Positions 53,631-63,708 of a stretch of 64,000 nt of DNA are shown here, piece after piece. This DNA comes from Nemertoderma westbladi. Its lineage: Eukaryota; Xenacoelomorpha; Nemertodermatida; Nemertodermatidae. The first letter of the stretch is position 1. Each line of letters begins with the position of its first letter. The stretch is from positions 1 to 64,000 of the forward strand of contig JAUCBJ010004353.1 in the NCBI GenBank assembly GCA_032718475.1. Reading direction: 5' to 3'. The notes below the pieces were generated by a model that saw only the letters and a list, made by a program, of their open reading frames with translations, searched no databases and had not been told where the DNA came from. Position numbers and translations under genes: made by a program.

Positions 53631-56600
53631 TTATTTACTAACATTTGTTGGAGATTTGTAGTCTCCAGACTCGTTTCGAGTCTCTTCAAGAAGTACGAGA
53701 CGTTGAGTCAGTCTGTCAACTGTATGACCGTCAATTGTCCGTACCGTCACAGTTCTTGTCACTCCATCCATAGATGGATGTGTGGCTAAAATTACACCTG
53801 TTATCCAGAAGCGTCTTTTTAGATTCACTTCCGCTAACAGCACGTGATCTCCCAGCTTTAATGCGCGGGTGTTATTGTACCATGTTGTTCTGGCAGAAAT
53901 AGAGGGCAAATAATGGTTTTGCCATATTTCCCAGAATTTGTTAGCTAGTAGTTGCGTGATTTTCCACGCTTTTCTACCGTAGCTATCGCCTTCCATTGGA
54001 AAAGAAATAGGCGTTAATGTAGTCGGTGCCTGCATAAGCAGGTGTGCTGGTGTTAAAGCAAACTGGGATTGTTTGTCATCGGGTACTAATACTATTGGTC
54101 TAGTATTTAGTATTGCCTCGATTTCAACAAACAGTGTTGTCAGTTGGTCGTCTGTCAAAATGTGGTTTACTGGAATGACCTTTGCCATTGCCGTTTTGAT
54201 AGATCTAATCAATCTCTCCCAGACTCCGCCTCTCCATGGACTATCTGGAGGATTAAACTTCCAAACAATCTTGTAAGGACGTAGTTCGTTTGAGATTTGA
54301 TCATGATCTAATTTCTTAAAGGCTCTAGCAATTTCATTTCGAGCACCAACAAAGTTTGTCCCTTGGTCTGAGTACAAGCATTTCACTAGTCCGCGTCTAG
54401 CGATAAATCGCCGCAATGCTAGTATAAACGCATTGGTGGAAAGATCCATCACACGTTCAATATGAACTGCCCTACTGGACATACATGTGAAAATCAGTCC
54501 CCAGCGTTTTACTAGTATACGTCCACGTTTCGTATGTATGGGACCAAAGCAATCAATTCCAGTCTCTGTAAAAGGTGGTCTGAATGCTTGAAGTCGTGCT
54601 TGTGAAAGTTCACTCATTTCTTGAGTACCTATTCTAGAGTGTACCTTTTTACAAATAATACGCGTACGTGTCACTGAACTTAACGCTTTACTGGGTCTAA
54701 TTAATACAAATCTTGTACGTAAGTAGGAAAGACAGTGGTGTCTTCCAGCGTGTTTCAGATGTAAATGTGCTTCCAGTATCATTGCACGTTGTAATTCGTG
54801 ATGCTGCGGTATTATTATTGGGTATCTAAAGTTTGTGTTAAAGTCAATGTTTTGAAGCCGAGATTTATGACAAATTAAGCCATTATAAATTATCGGACTC
54901 CAACTCAATATTGGTGACGACTTGATTGGTTGACCTTGATTTATAGATGTGAATTCGCGCGCGAAATATCGCAGTTGGTAATGGCGAATTAATTTAATTT
55001 CACACCTGTCAATCTCAGTCAATGTAAGTCGACGTGTAAAGTCGCGTTTGCCTTTAACGTATTGTACAAAACGTACAATCCACGCTAATTTTCGGCAAGC
55101 GTTTGTCCAAGAATCTGTGAAGTTTACAATACGGTCGACGTAAGTATTTGTGACGTCATCAGGTAAGTCAATGGAGAATTTGGAAGGTTTTGATTTACTA
55201 GAAGGGCCCACGGGTCCGCCGGTAGGTATTCCCTTGTTGACTGTTGATCCGTCCGGGTCTACAAGTAATTTGTCCTTCTTTGTTTTCTTACCCTGGTTGT
55301 CAGTACTTTGTAAGTCGATCGTTAATGGTGGTTTGAACTCTATGGGGTCACTGGGTTTCGGTAAACTTATTTTTCTGCCGATATTAATCCCGGGTCTCAC
55401 CATAGGTTGCAAGTTTGGTATGTCTCTTGAGCGCAAAGTAACACCTGTATTTACATTAGCGTAGGTACTACCCACATCTGTAATACATGAGGTTTCACTG
55501 TGCTTATGGTTGCTCAAGTGTGTCAAATTTGGTAGTTTGTCAATACAAGGCCGCTCCAATAGAGAAACTGCGGCTTTACTATTTGTCAATATGTTACTAG
55601 TGTCTGGTAGAACATTTTGTGATATGTCTGGCAAAATGTCTGGTTGACCGTCTAGTAACGCGTCTGGTTGACCATCTGGCGATATGTCTGGTGTAGAAAG
55701 GCTCGCAAGTCTTCCGTTCTTGACCTTTGAAGTTATATCTTTCCATTTCGCCTTCAGTTTTTTCTTAAGTTTAACCGCCGTCCTTTTCTTTGCTTTCCCT
55801 TTCTTTGGTTTTTTAATTTCCGCGTCTTTAGGGATAGTGTTAGACTTGTTGTCGTATAGTGGCGGCCAATGTTGTACTGATCTTTGCAAGAATTGTGGTC
55901 CGTGTTGCCAAAATTCTTTGTTTTCCGGTTTACAGAATTCCTCGGGCATCATTCCTCGCGACGCAATATCAGCTGGATTTTGTGGTCCGGGACAATGTCG
56001 CCAATCTTCCTTTATTGAACAGTCTAGAATTTCTGCGCGACGGTTAGCTACGAATGTCTTGAATTCAAGTGTGTCGTTGTTTATGTAAAATAAAACCAAC
56101 GTCGCGTCAGTCCAATAAAATATCTGTAAACTTGACTGTAGTTCCGTCTGTATAAGGTTCACGATTGTGGTTGACAGGGTTGCGGCTTGTAGCTCAGCGC
56201 GTGGTGTCGTCATATACTTAGTAGGCATGGTCTTAGTCTTAGAAGTAATGAGCGAAACATCAAACTCTTCTGAGTCTACTTGTCTGCGCAAGTACGCTGC
56301 CACACCAAAGCCGTTGTCACTGGCGTCGGAAAAACAATGTAATTCCGAGTTGTCAGGAAACGTCGTTTGTAATGGAAAGTACACTCTGGGTATGGAATAA
56401 TCCTCTAGCGAAGATAATTGTGCCTCCCAGGTTTTCCATAAGTCCACTTGTTCTGATGAGATCGGCTCATCCCATGTCAGTCCATCCTTCCAAATACTGC
56501 GCATATAAATTCTGGCTTGCAGTATTATTGGGCTGATGAAACCTAATGGATCGAACAATCGACTCAATTTTGACAAGCAGGATCTCTTTGTCAGAGTGTT

Positions 56601-59600
56601 TTCTTGAGTGTCCAGTCTCACCTTCACTCGAAAGTTGTCCGTGTTTGGGTCCCCAAAGAGCCCTAACACCTTTGTCGTCGGTAGTGGTTCGAACTCTAGG
56701 TCAATGTCACCACCTCCACGCTCAGTCGTTCCGAATGAGTCTACCAATTCGGCACTGTTTGAGGCGAATTTGGTGAGGTTAAAACCTCCGCCCGCTAAGC
56801 AGTCCCGTAATTGATGTGCTACTGTTATACCACGTTCTACTGTGTCACAACTCTGTAAGCCGTCGTCTACGTAAAAGTCACGTTCTACGATCTTGATTAT
56901 CTCTGGGTCATATATATGTTTCTGATCCCTAGCGGCTTGCTTTAGGGCGTACATCGTACAGTTTGGGCTGTCCCTGGCACCGAAAACGCGAACTTGCATT
57001 TGGTAAGTCGCCGGTGGTAGACTTAAGTCTCCTTCCGGGTACCAGAGGAACCTCAAACTGTCTCTGTCTCGCTCTAACGCTCGCACTTGGTGAAATATAG
57101 CTTCGACGTCACAAGTAAAGGCTACTTGACGCTGACGGAAGCGCATAATCACCCCCATAAGATAATTATTCATGTTTGGTCCATCCATTAACTCACTATT
57201 GAGGGACATTCCCTCAAACAGAGCCGTGCAGTGATTGACTACACGTACTTTGTCTGGTTTGTCGGGGTGTCTCACGTAGTGATGTGGCAAGTAGTATGTC
57301 TGGTCAGTCACAATCTCTGGGTTAGTCATTCTGATAGCGTATCCCTTCGTTAAATACGTCTCCATCTGAGTATTATACTGCAGATGGGCTTTCTTGTCCT
57401 TTAATAGACGTTGTCGTATTGAGTGTAAACGTCTTAAGGCTAGCGGATAGTTATTTATGAGTTTAGGACGTTGGTTACGCCATAGCATCCCTACCTCATT
57501 ATGTCCGTCTTTCGTCTGGCGGATAGTATCTTCCATGATCTTCAAAGATTGTTTCTCTTGTTCCGACATACATGGTTCGTAGCTACCAGGTTCGGCTGTA
57601 TCTTGTTCTAACCACCTGATAGTCTTCTCCGTTAATTCTTTGTCCAATGCAGCTTGTTCCACTTGATGATTTCTTAACGCGTCATCATCGATATCGACGG
57701 GCATTGTTGAGGTTATTAGTGTAGATAGACTCGCAAGCCTTCCGGCGTTATCATCTGTCGTCGATGGAATCTCTGGCTGACTCGTCTTCTTCCCAAGTTC
57801 TAAACTCACCTGGTGGATTAGCTGCTCCTTGTGACTTATCATACTCGCTACACACGTCGTGTCATGTTTTGTCGAATGTAGTGTAGTATAGTCTACGTCG
57901 TGTGAAAAGGAATGAGTCGAAGTTGTAGTTAATAAACTACATGTACTTTGTATATCGTCTTCCTCGTCACTTATATCCAGTGTGCGCACAGGCGCTTGAG
58001 TATACCACCCTATCGGCGTTCTACAGGCGTATGCGTTTCCCGCTATGACTGCCGATGGTCTGGTTTCCCACACTTGATGTAGGTTGAATTGATCTGTCCC
58101 GATCAGCATTGCTACCGACCTATAGTTGACAGGACATTCAGGTACACCAAGGTGTCTGAAGTACTTACGGTCCTCCAAGGATTGTTCTGGGACAGGACCT
58201 AGTAGGTTACTAAAGTCCTTTGTGGCCGCAAAGGTTAAATCTTTAAAGGGTAACAAAGACCTCTCCTTTTCGCTATGTTGCGATTTCGGAAGAAGAGTGT
58301 CTAAGTTCAACTTAACTCGTGTCACTGGTATTGCACGTTGTCCATGCATACTACTTACGGTGTAACTGACGTTCTTACCTTGTCGGAGATCCGTCACAAC
58401 ATCAGCTACTTTCTCATCCACGTAGCTATGAGATGAGGCTGAGTCCAGGATAGCGTAGATCCGTATCCGTTTGCTCCCCTTTGTGCCCGTAATCTTGACA
58501 GGAATTATACTAAACCCCTTTAGTTGATCAGGCATCAGAAGTGCAATCGATGGTTGTTCGTCTCCAGTATCAAAGTAAACGTCTTCGTCTTCCGACTCTT
58601 CATCCGACGATCCTGATTGTTCCGAGAAGCAATCTCTAATGTGCGTCACGAAAGTCGGTGTTGTTTTCGACTCTCGACCCTTATATGCTGTGTTGCATCT
58701 TGCTGCCGCTTCCGGGTGTTCCCTGGTGAAGCGTCTGGTCGGCGTATGACTGTCTGTGTGGAGCAAACCGTCATGGTTGCGTCCACAGGAAGGACAGGTG
58801 TCTGTATTTGGGCAGTCTTTACGGACATGTCCATGTAGCGTACACCGCCAACAAGAGTCCAATGGCCGTATTTGTAGTCGTCGTTCCTCCGAATTCAATT
58901 CGCGGAATAGTCGACAACCTCTCAGTTTATGGATAGTATGTCGTTTACCTAGCCGTTCGCAATATTGGCAACCGCTAAAGTCTGTGCTCAGTTGCTGTCG
59001 GATCTGTTTGGTTCCAATTGGTGCGGATACCTTATTACTATCCGAAAATTGTCGGGTGTCGGTCGATGTTGCGTAGGTAACCGTCTTTGTGGATGTTGTT
59101 TGGGGTTTTTGTCGGTTCGAGGATGGTAATGTTATTCCTTCCGCCACGATATGTTGGTCCGTGTAGTTCGAACGCGTCTCGACTACTGCCTCTCTGGATA
59201 TCAGTAAGTAGACGTCTTCCAACTTCAAGAATCCGCCTCTCTCTTCTTGCTGATATTCTATCTTTCGCCACTCCCGACGAAGTCGATGGTGTAATCTTCC
59301 TATTATTTTCAATAGGACTGTCGGAGTGTTCGCGTAGTCAAGTTGTCCAATCGAGCGTAGTGTAGTAATGGCGTTCTTAATCTCGTCAGCTAATTTCAGT
59401 AAGTCAACGGGTTTTGTTATAGCCCCCCCCTTACAGAGTTCTTCTATCACTGACTTAGCCATGCTTACGGTGCCTCCGTAAATCGAAGTTAAGCGATCGT
59501 ATGCTAGTTCGAAGGCGTCTGGTACACCGACAAAGGTCTCCGCTAGACGTTTCGGTTCTCCCGTCAGCGTTTGTAGCAGGTAGTTGAATTTCTCCCTCGA

Positions 59601-60497
59601 TGTAAAAGCGCACGCTGCTATTTGTGTTTCGATGTAGTCCACAAAAGTGTGCCAATGTTTCGAGTTACCTGAAAACTTAGGTGGTTGTTGCACCGGTAAA
59701 CCTTGTCTCGCTGCGAATTTCGCTATCTCCTCGGCCACGTTCAAAGTTTCGCGTCCTTGGTTGGCAATCGAGTTGATGTTCTCTCGTCTTGGCGCTTTTC
59801 CTTGATACGAGGTGTTTCTCGAGGATTGTTTTCTTTGTTGCTTCGGGTGTCTAGAGTGTTCGAACTCGTTACCTCGCGAACTATCAGTTTGAGTTTCCTC
59901 TAAACGTTCCTCTATCTGGGCCAACTTGTTGACAACTGGGCGCATTATTTCGGCGAGTTGTTGCGTACTAATTGCGTCCGTTGGTTGTAACGACTTCTGT
60001 GTTGGCGTATTTTGTGGAGGATTATCGATAAAGGAATTGTCTGAACGCTCACGTTTACATTCGTCGGCCGCTCCTGTTCTAAATACCTCGCGTTCCGGGT
60101 AATCCGACTCGCTTGAAGTACTACTGTCACCTGGATACGGTGGTCGACGTGTTCGTGTCCGTTGCGTCGTACGAATTCTAACATTCCGTTTTGGAACATC
60201 GTCCACTGTTCTCCGTTGTTCGGTAGGCTCACAAGTCTTCCTCGAAGTCGTAGATTGCGATGTAAACTGGTTAAACGGTCGCGTATCCACTGGGCTCCGT
60301 TGTTCGGTAGGCTCACAAGTCTTCCTCGAAGTCGTAGATTGCGATGTAAACTGGTTAAACGGTCGCGTTTCCACTGGTCTCCATTGTTCGGTAGGCTCAC
60401 AAGTCTTCCTCGAAGTCGTAGATTGCGATGTAAACTGATTAATCGGTGGTCGGACGACAACGTTTGAATCTAAAGGCCTTGTAGGCCTAAACGTCAT
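53631..60497 (-). CDS. BEL-3 gag-pol polyprotein, intact
   Basis: About 2288 aa from ATG 60497; the frame is open to 60701, where it enters a tRNA-like sequence. Order: a Ser/Thr-rich start with an 84-bp repeat; BEL gag core (FSGNSKHWHTFVDYIETQ, RLHHRLRREWRKIEY); zinc knuckles CQYCERLGKRH (about 506) and CWRCTLHGHVRKDC (about 550); aspartic protease AILDSASSHSYV (about 684); reverse transcriptase with AFTCDVEAIFHQV (about 1130) and FYVDDG (about 1209); RNase H with HCFSDASDNGFG (about 1391); and a long linker with repeated GQPD/LPD. The integrase has TGIDCFGPI (about 1980), YSDQGTNFVG (about 2043) and GGVWERLIRSIK (about 2092). In the integrase zinc region one Cys seems replaced (RIICKK). There are no stops, so it is recent or under selection. 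Confidence 0.93.
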   Translation of the reverse strand: MTFRPTRPLDSNVVVRPPINQFTSQSTTSRKTCEPTEQWRPVETRPFNQFTSQSTTSRKTCEPTEQRSPVDTRPFNQFTSQSTTSRKTCEPTEQRRTVDDVPKRNVRIRTTQRTRTRRPPYPGDSSTSSESDYPEREVFRTGAADECKRERSDNSFIDNPPQNTPTQKSLQPTDAISTQQLAEIMRPVVNKLAQIEERLEETQTDSSRGNEFEHSRHPKQQRKQSSRNTSYQGKAPRRENINSIANQGRETLNVAEEIAKFAARQGLPVQQPPKFSGNSKHWHTFVDYIETQIAACAFTSREKFNYLLQTLTGEPKRLAETFVGVPDAFELAYDRLTSIYGGTVSMAKSVIEELCKGGAITKPVDLLKLADEIKNAITTLRSIGQLDYANTPTVLLKIIGRLHHRLRREWRKIEYQQEERGGFLKLEDVYLLISREAVVETRSNYTDQHIVAEGITLPSSNRQKPQTTSTKTVTYATSTDTRQFSDSNKVSAPIGTKQIRQQLSTDFSGCQYCERLGKRHTIHKLRGCRLFRELNSEERRLQIRPLDSCWRCTLHGHVRKDCPNTDTCPSCGRNHDGLLHTDSHTPTRRFTREHPEAAARCNTAYKGRESKTTPTFVTHIRDCFSEQSGSSDEESEDEDVYFDTGDEQPSIALLMPDQLKGFSIIPVKITGTKGSKRIRIYAILDSASSHSYVDEKVADVVTDLRQGKNVSYTVSSMHGQRAIPVTRVKLNLDTLLPKSQHSEKERSLLPFKDLTFAATKDFSNLLGPVPEQSLEDRKYFRHLGVPECPVNYRSVAMLIGTDQFNLHQVWETRPSAVIAGNAYACRTPIGWYTQAPVRTLDISDEEDDIQSTCSLLTTTSTHSFSHDVDYTTLHSTKHDTTCVASMISHKEQLIHQVSLELGKKTSQPEIPSTTDDNAGRLASLSTLITSTMPVDIDDDALRNHQVEQAALDKELTEKTIRWLEQDTAEPGSYEPCMSEQEKQSLKIMEDTIRQTKDGHNEVGMLWRNQRPKLINNYPLALRRLHSIRQRLLKDKKAHLQYNTQMETYLTKGYAIRMTNPEIVTDQTYYLPHHYVRHPDKPDKVRVVNHCTALFEGMSLNSELMDGPNMNNYLMGVIMRFRQRQVAFTCDVEAIFHQVRALERDRDSLRFLWYPEGDLSLPPATYQMQVRVFGARDSPNCTMYALKQAARDQKHIYDPEIIKIVERDFYVDDGLQSCDTVERGITVAHQLRDCLAGGGFNLTKFASNSAELVDSFGTTERGGGDIDLEFEPLPTTKVLGLFGDPNTDNFRVKVRLDTQENTLTKRSCLSKLSRLFDPLGFISPIILQARIYMRSIWKDGLTWDEPISSEQVDLWKTWEAQLSSLEDYSIPRVYFPLQTTFPDNSELHCFSDASDNGFGVAAYLRRQVDSEEFDVSLITSKTKTMPTKYMTTPRAELQAATLSTTIVNLIQTELQSSLQIFYWTDATLVLFYINNDTLEFKTFVANRRAEILDCSIKEDWRHCPGPQNPADIASRGMMPEEFCKPENKEFWQHGPQFLQRSVQHWPPLYDNKSNTIPKDAEIKKPKKGKAKKRTAVKLKKKLKAKWKDITSKVKNGRLASLSTPDISPDGQPDALLDGQPDILPDISQNVLPDTSNILTNSKAAVSLLERPCIDKLPNLTHLSNHKHSETSCITDVGSTYANVNTGVTLRSRDIPNLQPMVRPGINIGRKISLPKPSDPIEFKPPLTIDLQSTDNQGKKTKKDKLLVDPDGSTVNKGIPTGGPVGPSSKSKPSKFSIDLPDDVTNTYVDRIVNFTDSWTNACRKLAWIVRFVQYVKGKRDFTRRLTLTEIDRCEIKLIRHYQLRYFAREFTSINQGQPIKSSPILSWSPIIYNGLICHKSRLQNIDFNTNFRYPIIIPQHHELQRAMILEAHLHLKHAGRHHCLSYLRTRFVLIRPSKALSSVTRTRIICKKVHSRIGTQEMSELSQARLQAFRPPFTETGIDCFGPIHTKRGRILVKRWGLIFTCMSSRAVHIERVMDLSTNAFILALRRFIARRGLVKCLYSDQGTNFVGARNEIARAFKKLDHDQISNELRPYKIVWKFNPPDSPWRGGVWERLIRSIKTAMAKVIPVNHILTDDQLTTLFVEIEAILNTRPIVLVPDDKQSQFALTPAHLLMQAPTTLTPISFPMEGDSYGRKAWKITQLLANKFWEIWQNHYLPSISARTTWYNNTRALKLGDHVLLAEVNLKRRFWITGVILATHPSMDGVTRTVTVRTIDGHTVDRLTQRLVLLEETRNESGDYKSPTNVSK
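60210..60445 (-). repeat. 84-bp tandem repeat in BEL-3 gag
   Basis: Nearly three units at a period of 84 bp (28 codons), each with FNQFTSQSTTSRKTCEPTEQ. The units differ by a few bases. The frame is preserved. Each contains one copy of the AGGCTCACAAGTCTTCC motif. Confidence 0.92.
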
Positions 60498-60539
60498 TGG
60501 GTACGTGTAGTGCGTAACGGGTTTTGGTGTCGAAGGTGG

Positions 60540-60660
60540 ACTCACCTGTTTAGTCGTCAGTAGTGCAGGTCTGGTCAACAAACTACTACGATTTGTAATC
60601 GGTGGGTTACTTACCTTGACTTTCAGAATAGGCGATGACGTTGCTCTTGAGTTGAAATTC
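60540..60660 (-). other. Splice-site-like signals at the start of BEL-3
   Basis: In BEL-3 sense: a pyrimidine-rich TTTTTTGTGCAG acceptor-like site ends near 60660. AAGGTAAGT (60609-60617) and CAGGTGAGT (60540-60548) are strong donor-like sites. The segment between acceptor and first donor would be an exon of about 45 bp in the open frame. Use in vivo is unknown. Confidence 0.4.
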
Positions 60661-60680
60661 TGCACAAAAAATAATTCGCA

Positions 60681-60765
60681 CCTACTAGGATTCGAACTCA
60701 ATACACACTACATATAATTTCCAACGCTCTACCGACTGAGCTACTGAACCACTTGGCTAATCATC
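60681..60765 (-). repeat. tRNA-derived sequence overlapping BEL-3 open frame
   Basis: The minus strand reads TAGCTCAGTCGGTAGAGCG (D arm with GCTC/GAGC stem, A-box) and GAGTTCGAATCCTAG (T arm, B-box), at tRNA spacing. The anticodon and acceptor stems do not pair well, so it is a tRNA relic or a SINE head (closest in D arm to tRNA-Lys). The start of the BEL-3 open frame falls inside it. Confidence 0.65.
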
Positions 60766-61255
60766 GTACAAATAGATATAGCAAATACAAATGAGGACTT
60801 AATGTAATCTTTTAACAAAGTTAATTCGAATAAAATAAAATTTTGAAAATCCACGGCGTTTAGAGAGTATAATTCTATATAGAAACTTGACGGTTGACGC
60901 GTGTACCAGAGGTACTAGGCCTATACCTCCGACGGGATTGGGCTATTTTTCTGCCTCTTACAGCCGTTATTATGGGCGATATTTTCTGATTTTTTATTAA
61001 GACTGCTCATTAAACCAGAGATTAGTAAATTTATAAATCCGCCCCGCTGCACCAATCGTTAACGATAAATTCTAATAGGATATTTGGCTGTTGGTTTTTT
61101 AGCAATCTCTCGTATAGTTTTTTTATGACGTTTTAGCCTCGCCATTTTTTTGCTCAGGAATTTTTACGTTACCATTTAATACATTCAGAATAATATTAAT
61201 TAGAAAACTTATAAGTTCATCGGTTCTACCGACGCCTAAGAAGGTTTTTCTACGG
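60766..61255. other. Upstream flank of BEL-3, no gene recognised
   Basis: AT-rich. The 5' LTR of BEL-3 would be expected here, but no match to 53077-53630 was seen by eye. Confidence 0.4.
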
Positions 61256-62825
61256 TTAACCCTATTAGTACCGGGCTATAAAATGTTTTACAAATACCGG
61301 GGGAGGGTCATATTGACCCCCCCCCCCCCTCTAAAATCTACAAATATTTACGAAAACGTCTGATTTTTTGTTTGTCCGTAGGTATCACTTGTCTGGATCC
61401 GACCGAAAAAAAAAAATTTCGAAAAAATGTACTGGGGTGGTTATATTGTAGCACCAAAATTACAAGTAGTGCACAATTTTCACCAAATTTGAAAGTTACA
61501 TTTTCGGCTTATTATTTTTCAATACAGGTTTTCTGGGGTGCAAAATACATTGGAAAATATTGAAAAATGATATGATTACTATAAATGGCTGTTTAGTCCT
61601 CTCTGCGTAGGAAAAAAAATGAAAAAAACAAGTAACCAGCACTTTTCAGTTAGAACACAAAATTTTTAATTCAATTATACGATGCTATAAATTCACATTT
61701 TCAGGTTTTCAGGGCGCTGATTCTAATGGAATACATTTCAAATATGCCAGATCATTGTTACTTGTATTTTTCGGCGTAATTTGGAAAATGTTGGTGCTAG
61801 CACCAAATTTCGTACCCATCACCAAAAAGTACAAGTTTGCGATGTCCAGCGCTGTTTTTATTGATTCCATCGGATTCAGCACCCTCATAAACCCGTATAA
61901 CGCAAGAAACAAGGTGATACTATCTACTTATCAATTTGCATATTTTCCAAAATTTGGTCCTGGCACAACAATTTTCACCCACCGGCGAAAAATACAAGTT
62001 TGAGAACTCATATGAAATTTTTACTGATTCCATCGAATTCAGAACCATCACAAACCCGTTTAACGCAAGAAACAAGGTGACACAATCAATTGATATATTT
62101 GATGGTTTTCAAAATTTGGTGCTAGCACCACATTTTGCACCCACATCCGAAAAATACAAGTTTGAGATGTCTAGTTCGATAATTATATTTTCCATTGAAT
62201 TCAGAACAGCCATAAACCTCTAAAACGCAAGAAATAAATTGTCACAAGCAATTTTATCTATTGAATGGATTTTCAAAATTTCGTGCTAGCACCAAAATTT
62301 GCACACAGCACCGAAAAATACAAGTTTGATACGCTTGGTGAAACTCGTATATATTTCATCGAATCCAGAAACCCAAAAAACCCCAATTGCGTAAAAAACA
62401 AGTTTCAAACGATCAATTTACAAAATTGACTTATTTCAAAATTTGGTGCTGGCACCAAAATTTGGCACCCACCGAAAAAAACAAGTTTGAAATTTCTAAA
62501 TCAATTTATATGAATTCCATCAAATTTCTAACACCAAAAAACCGGTGTAAATCCAAAATAGAGATGTTACAATTCATATTTATTGAAATGTAATTTTCAA
62601 AAAACGTCTCAAAAAAAGTGCCAAAAGTAGGGTTAAAAAATGGTGCTATAACTCGAAAAGTACCAAATATTTTTGAAAACGGTTTTCACTACTAGGAAGA
62701 CAATAGATTTTTAGGAAAAGACATAAAATTTCAGATTCCCAACGGCGTTTGTTTCAGAATTATAATAAAAAAACCACGGGGGGGGGGGTCATATTGACCC
62801 CCCCCCCCGGGTTTAATAGGGTTAA
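61256..62825. mobile_element. piggyBac-like non-autonomous element, copy 2 (inverted)
   Basis: TTAA at both ends (61256-61259 and 62822-62825), same ends and subterminal GGGGTCA-TAT-TGACCCC hairpins as the copy at 19327-20888, in reverse orientation. It contains the same array of about 163-bp units with GGTGCTAGCACC. Very similar over its whole length with scattered changes, so both come from one family amplified in trans. No transposase. Confidence 0.82.
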
Positions 62826-63708
62826 GGGAGGCGTTAGATAAGAACTTTAAATCCCCATCGAATTGTTTAATTAAAGCGAGTTTAATTGAGTGATTTCATT
62901 ACATATATTATATGTATATTATATTAATAACATATATAAACGAGAACAATAATAGTAAGTAATAAAACACTGCCACCGTTATAAATAGTATCGAGTATAT
63001 ACGCGGGTGGGGTTTTTCACGCGGTAAAACTGAGCAATTATAGAAACCAGCACTCTTTAAAACCTAACATAAATAATTAATAAAATACATTATATAATGT
63101 GAACAATAAATTAAGTTTGACATACTGACTGACAGAAAGACTGACAGACAGACAGACAGACTAGATTTATGTAAATTTAAACCGACATCAGAAATGAAAT
63201 TGACGCCCTTGACAATCTAAGACTACCGATATAACACGTTATATATAATGTGAATAATGGTAATATCCGTGTTTATTTAAAAACCTAACGAGATCCCACC
63301 GGACAAACCTAAAACTGGCACCAGAAATGAAAAAATTAAATATTTCTACCTAAATTACTATCTAAATTACCAATAAAATTCAAAAACTTTGGAAAAAATG
63401 CTTGAAATATCCCGGGTTTTGCCATACACACAACATTTCACAACTTTATAATCAGTATGCTTATATATATACTTAATAATTTTTTTTATTTTAGGTGATT
63501 TACTGAGTACTGAGGAAATTTACTGAGGAAAAAGAGACACGTCCCTCCGCAAATTTTGGCGATATATTGGAGAGGCTTTAAGATGAGTTTTCCATTTAGA
63601 ATTCGTTTAGCCAGCACATCGAATGATATGCACCCGCCAACCAACCTCAAACGTATATTACTGTTGACAACGCTAAAAGACATCTCAGTCCGCTATTCTA
63701 CAATGGGC
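62826..63708. other. Intergenic, with (CTGA/CAGA)n repeat
   Basis: AT-rich. A short CTGACAGACAGACAGACAGAC microsatellite-like tract lies near 63130-63163. Open frames such as 63486-63683 carry no recognisable motif. Confidence 0.4.

Noticed and set aside
60690-60765. Functional tRNA gene
   Set aside because: A and B boxes are good, but anticodon and acceptor stems do not pair; treated as a tRNA-derived repeat.
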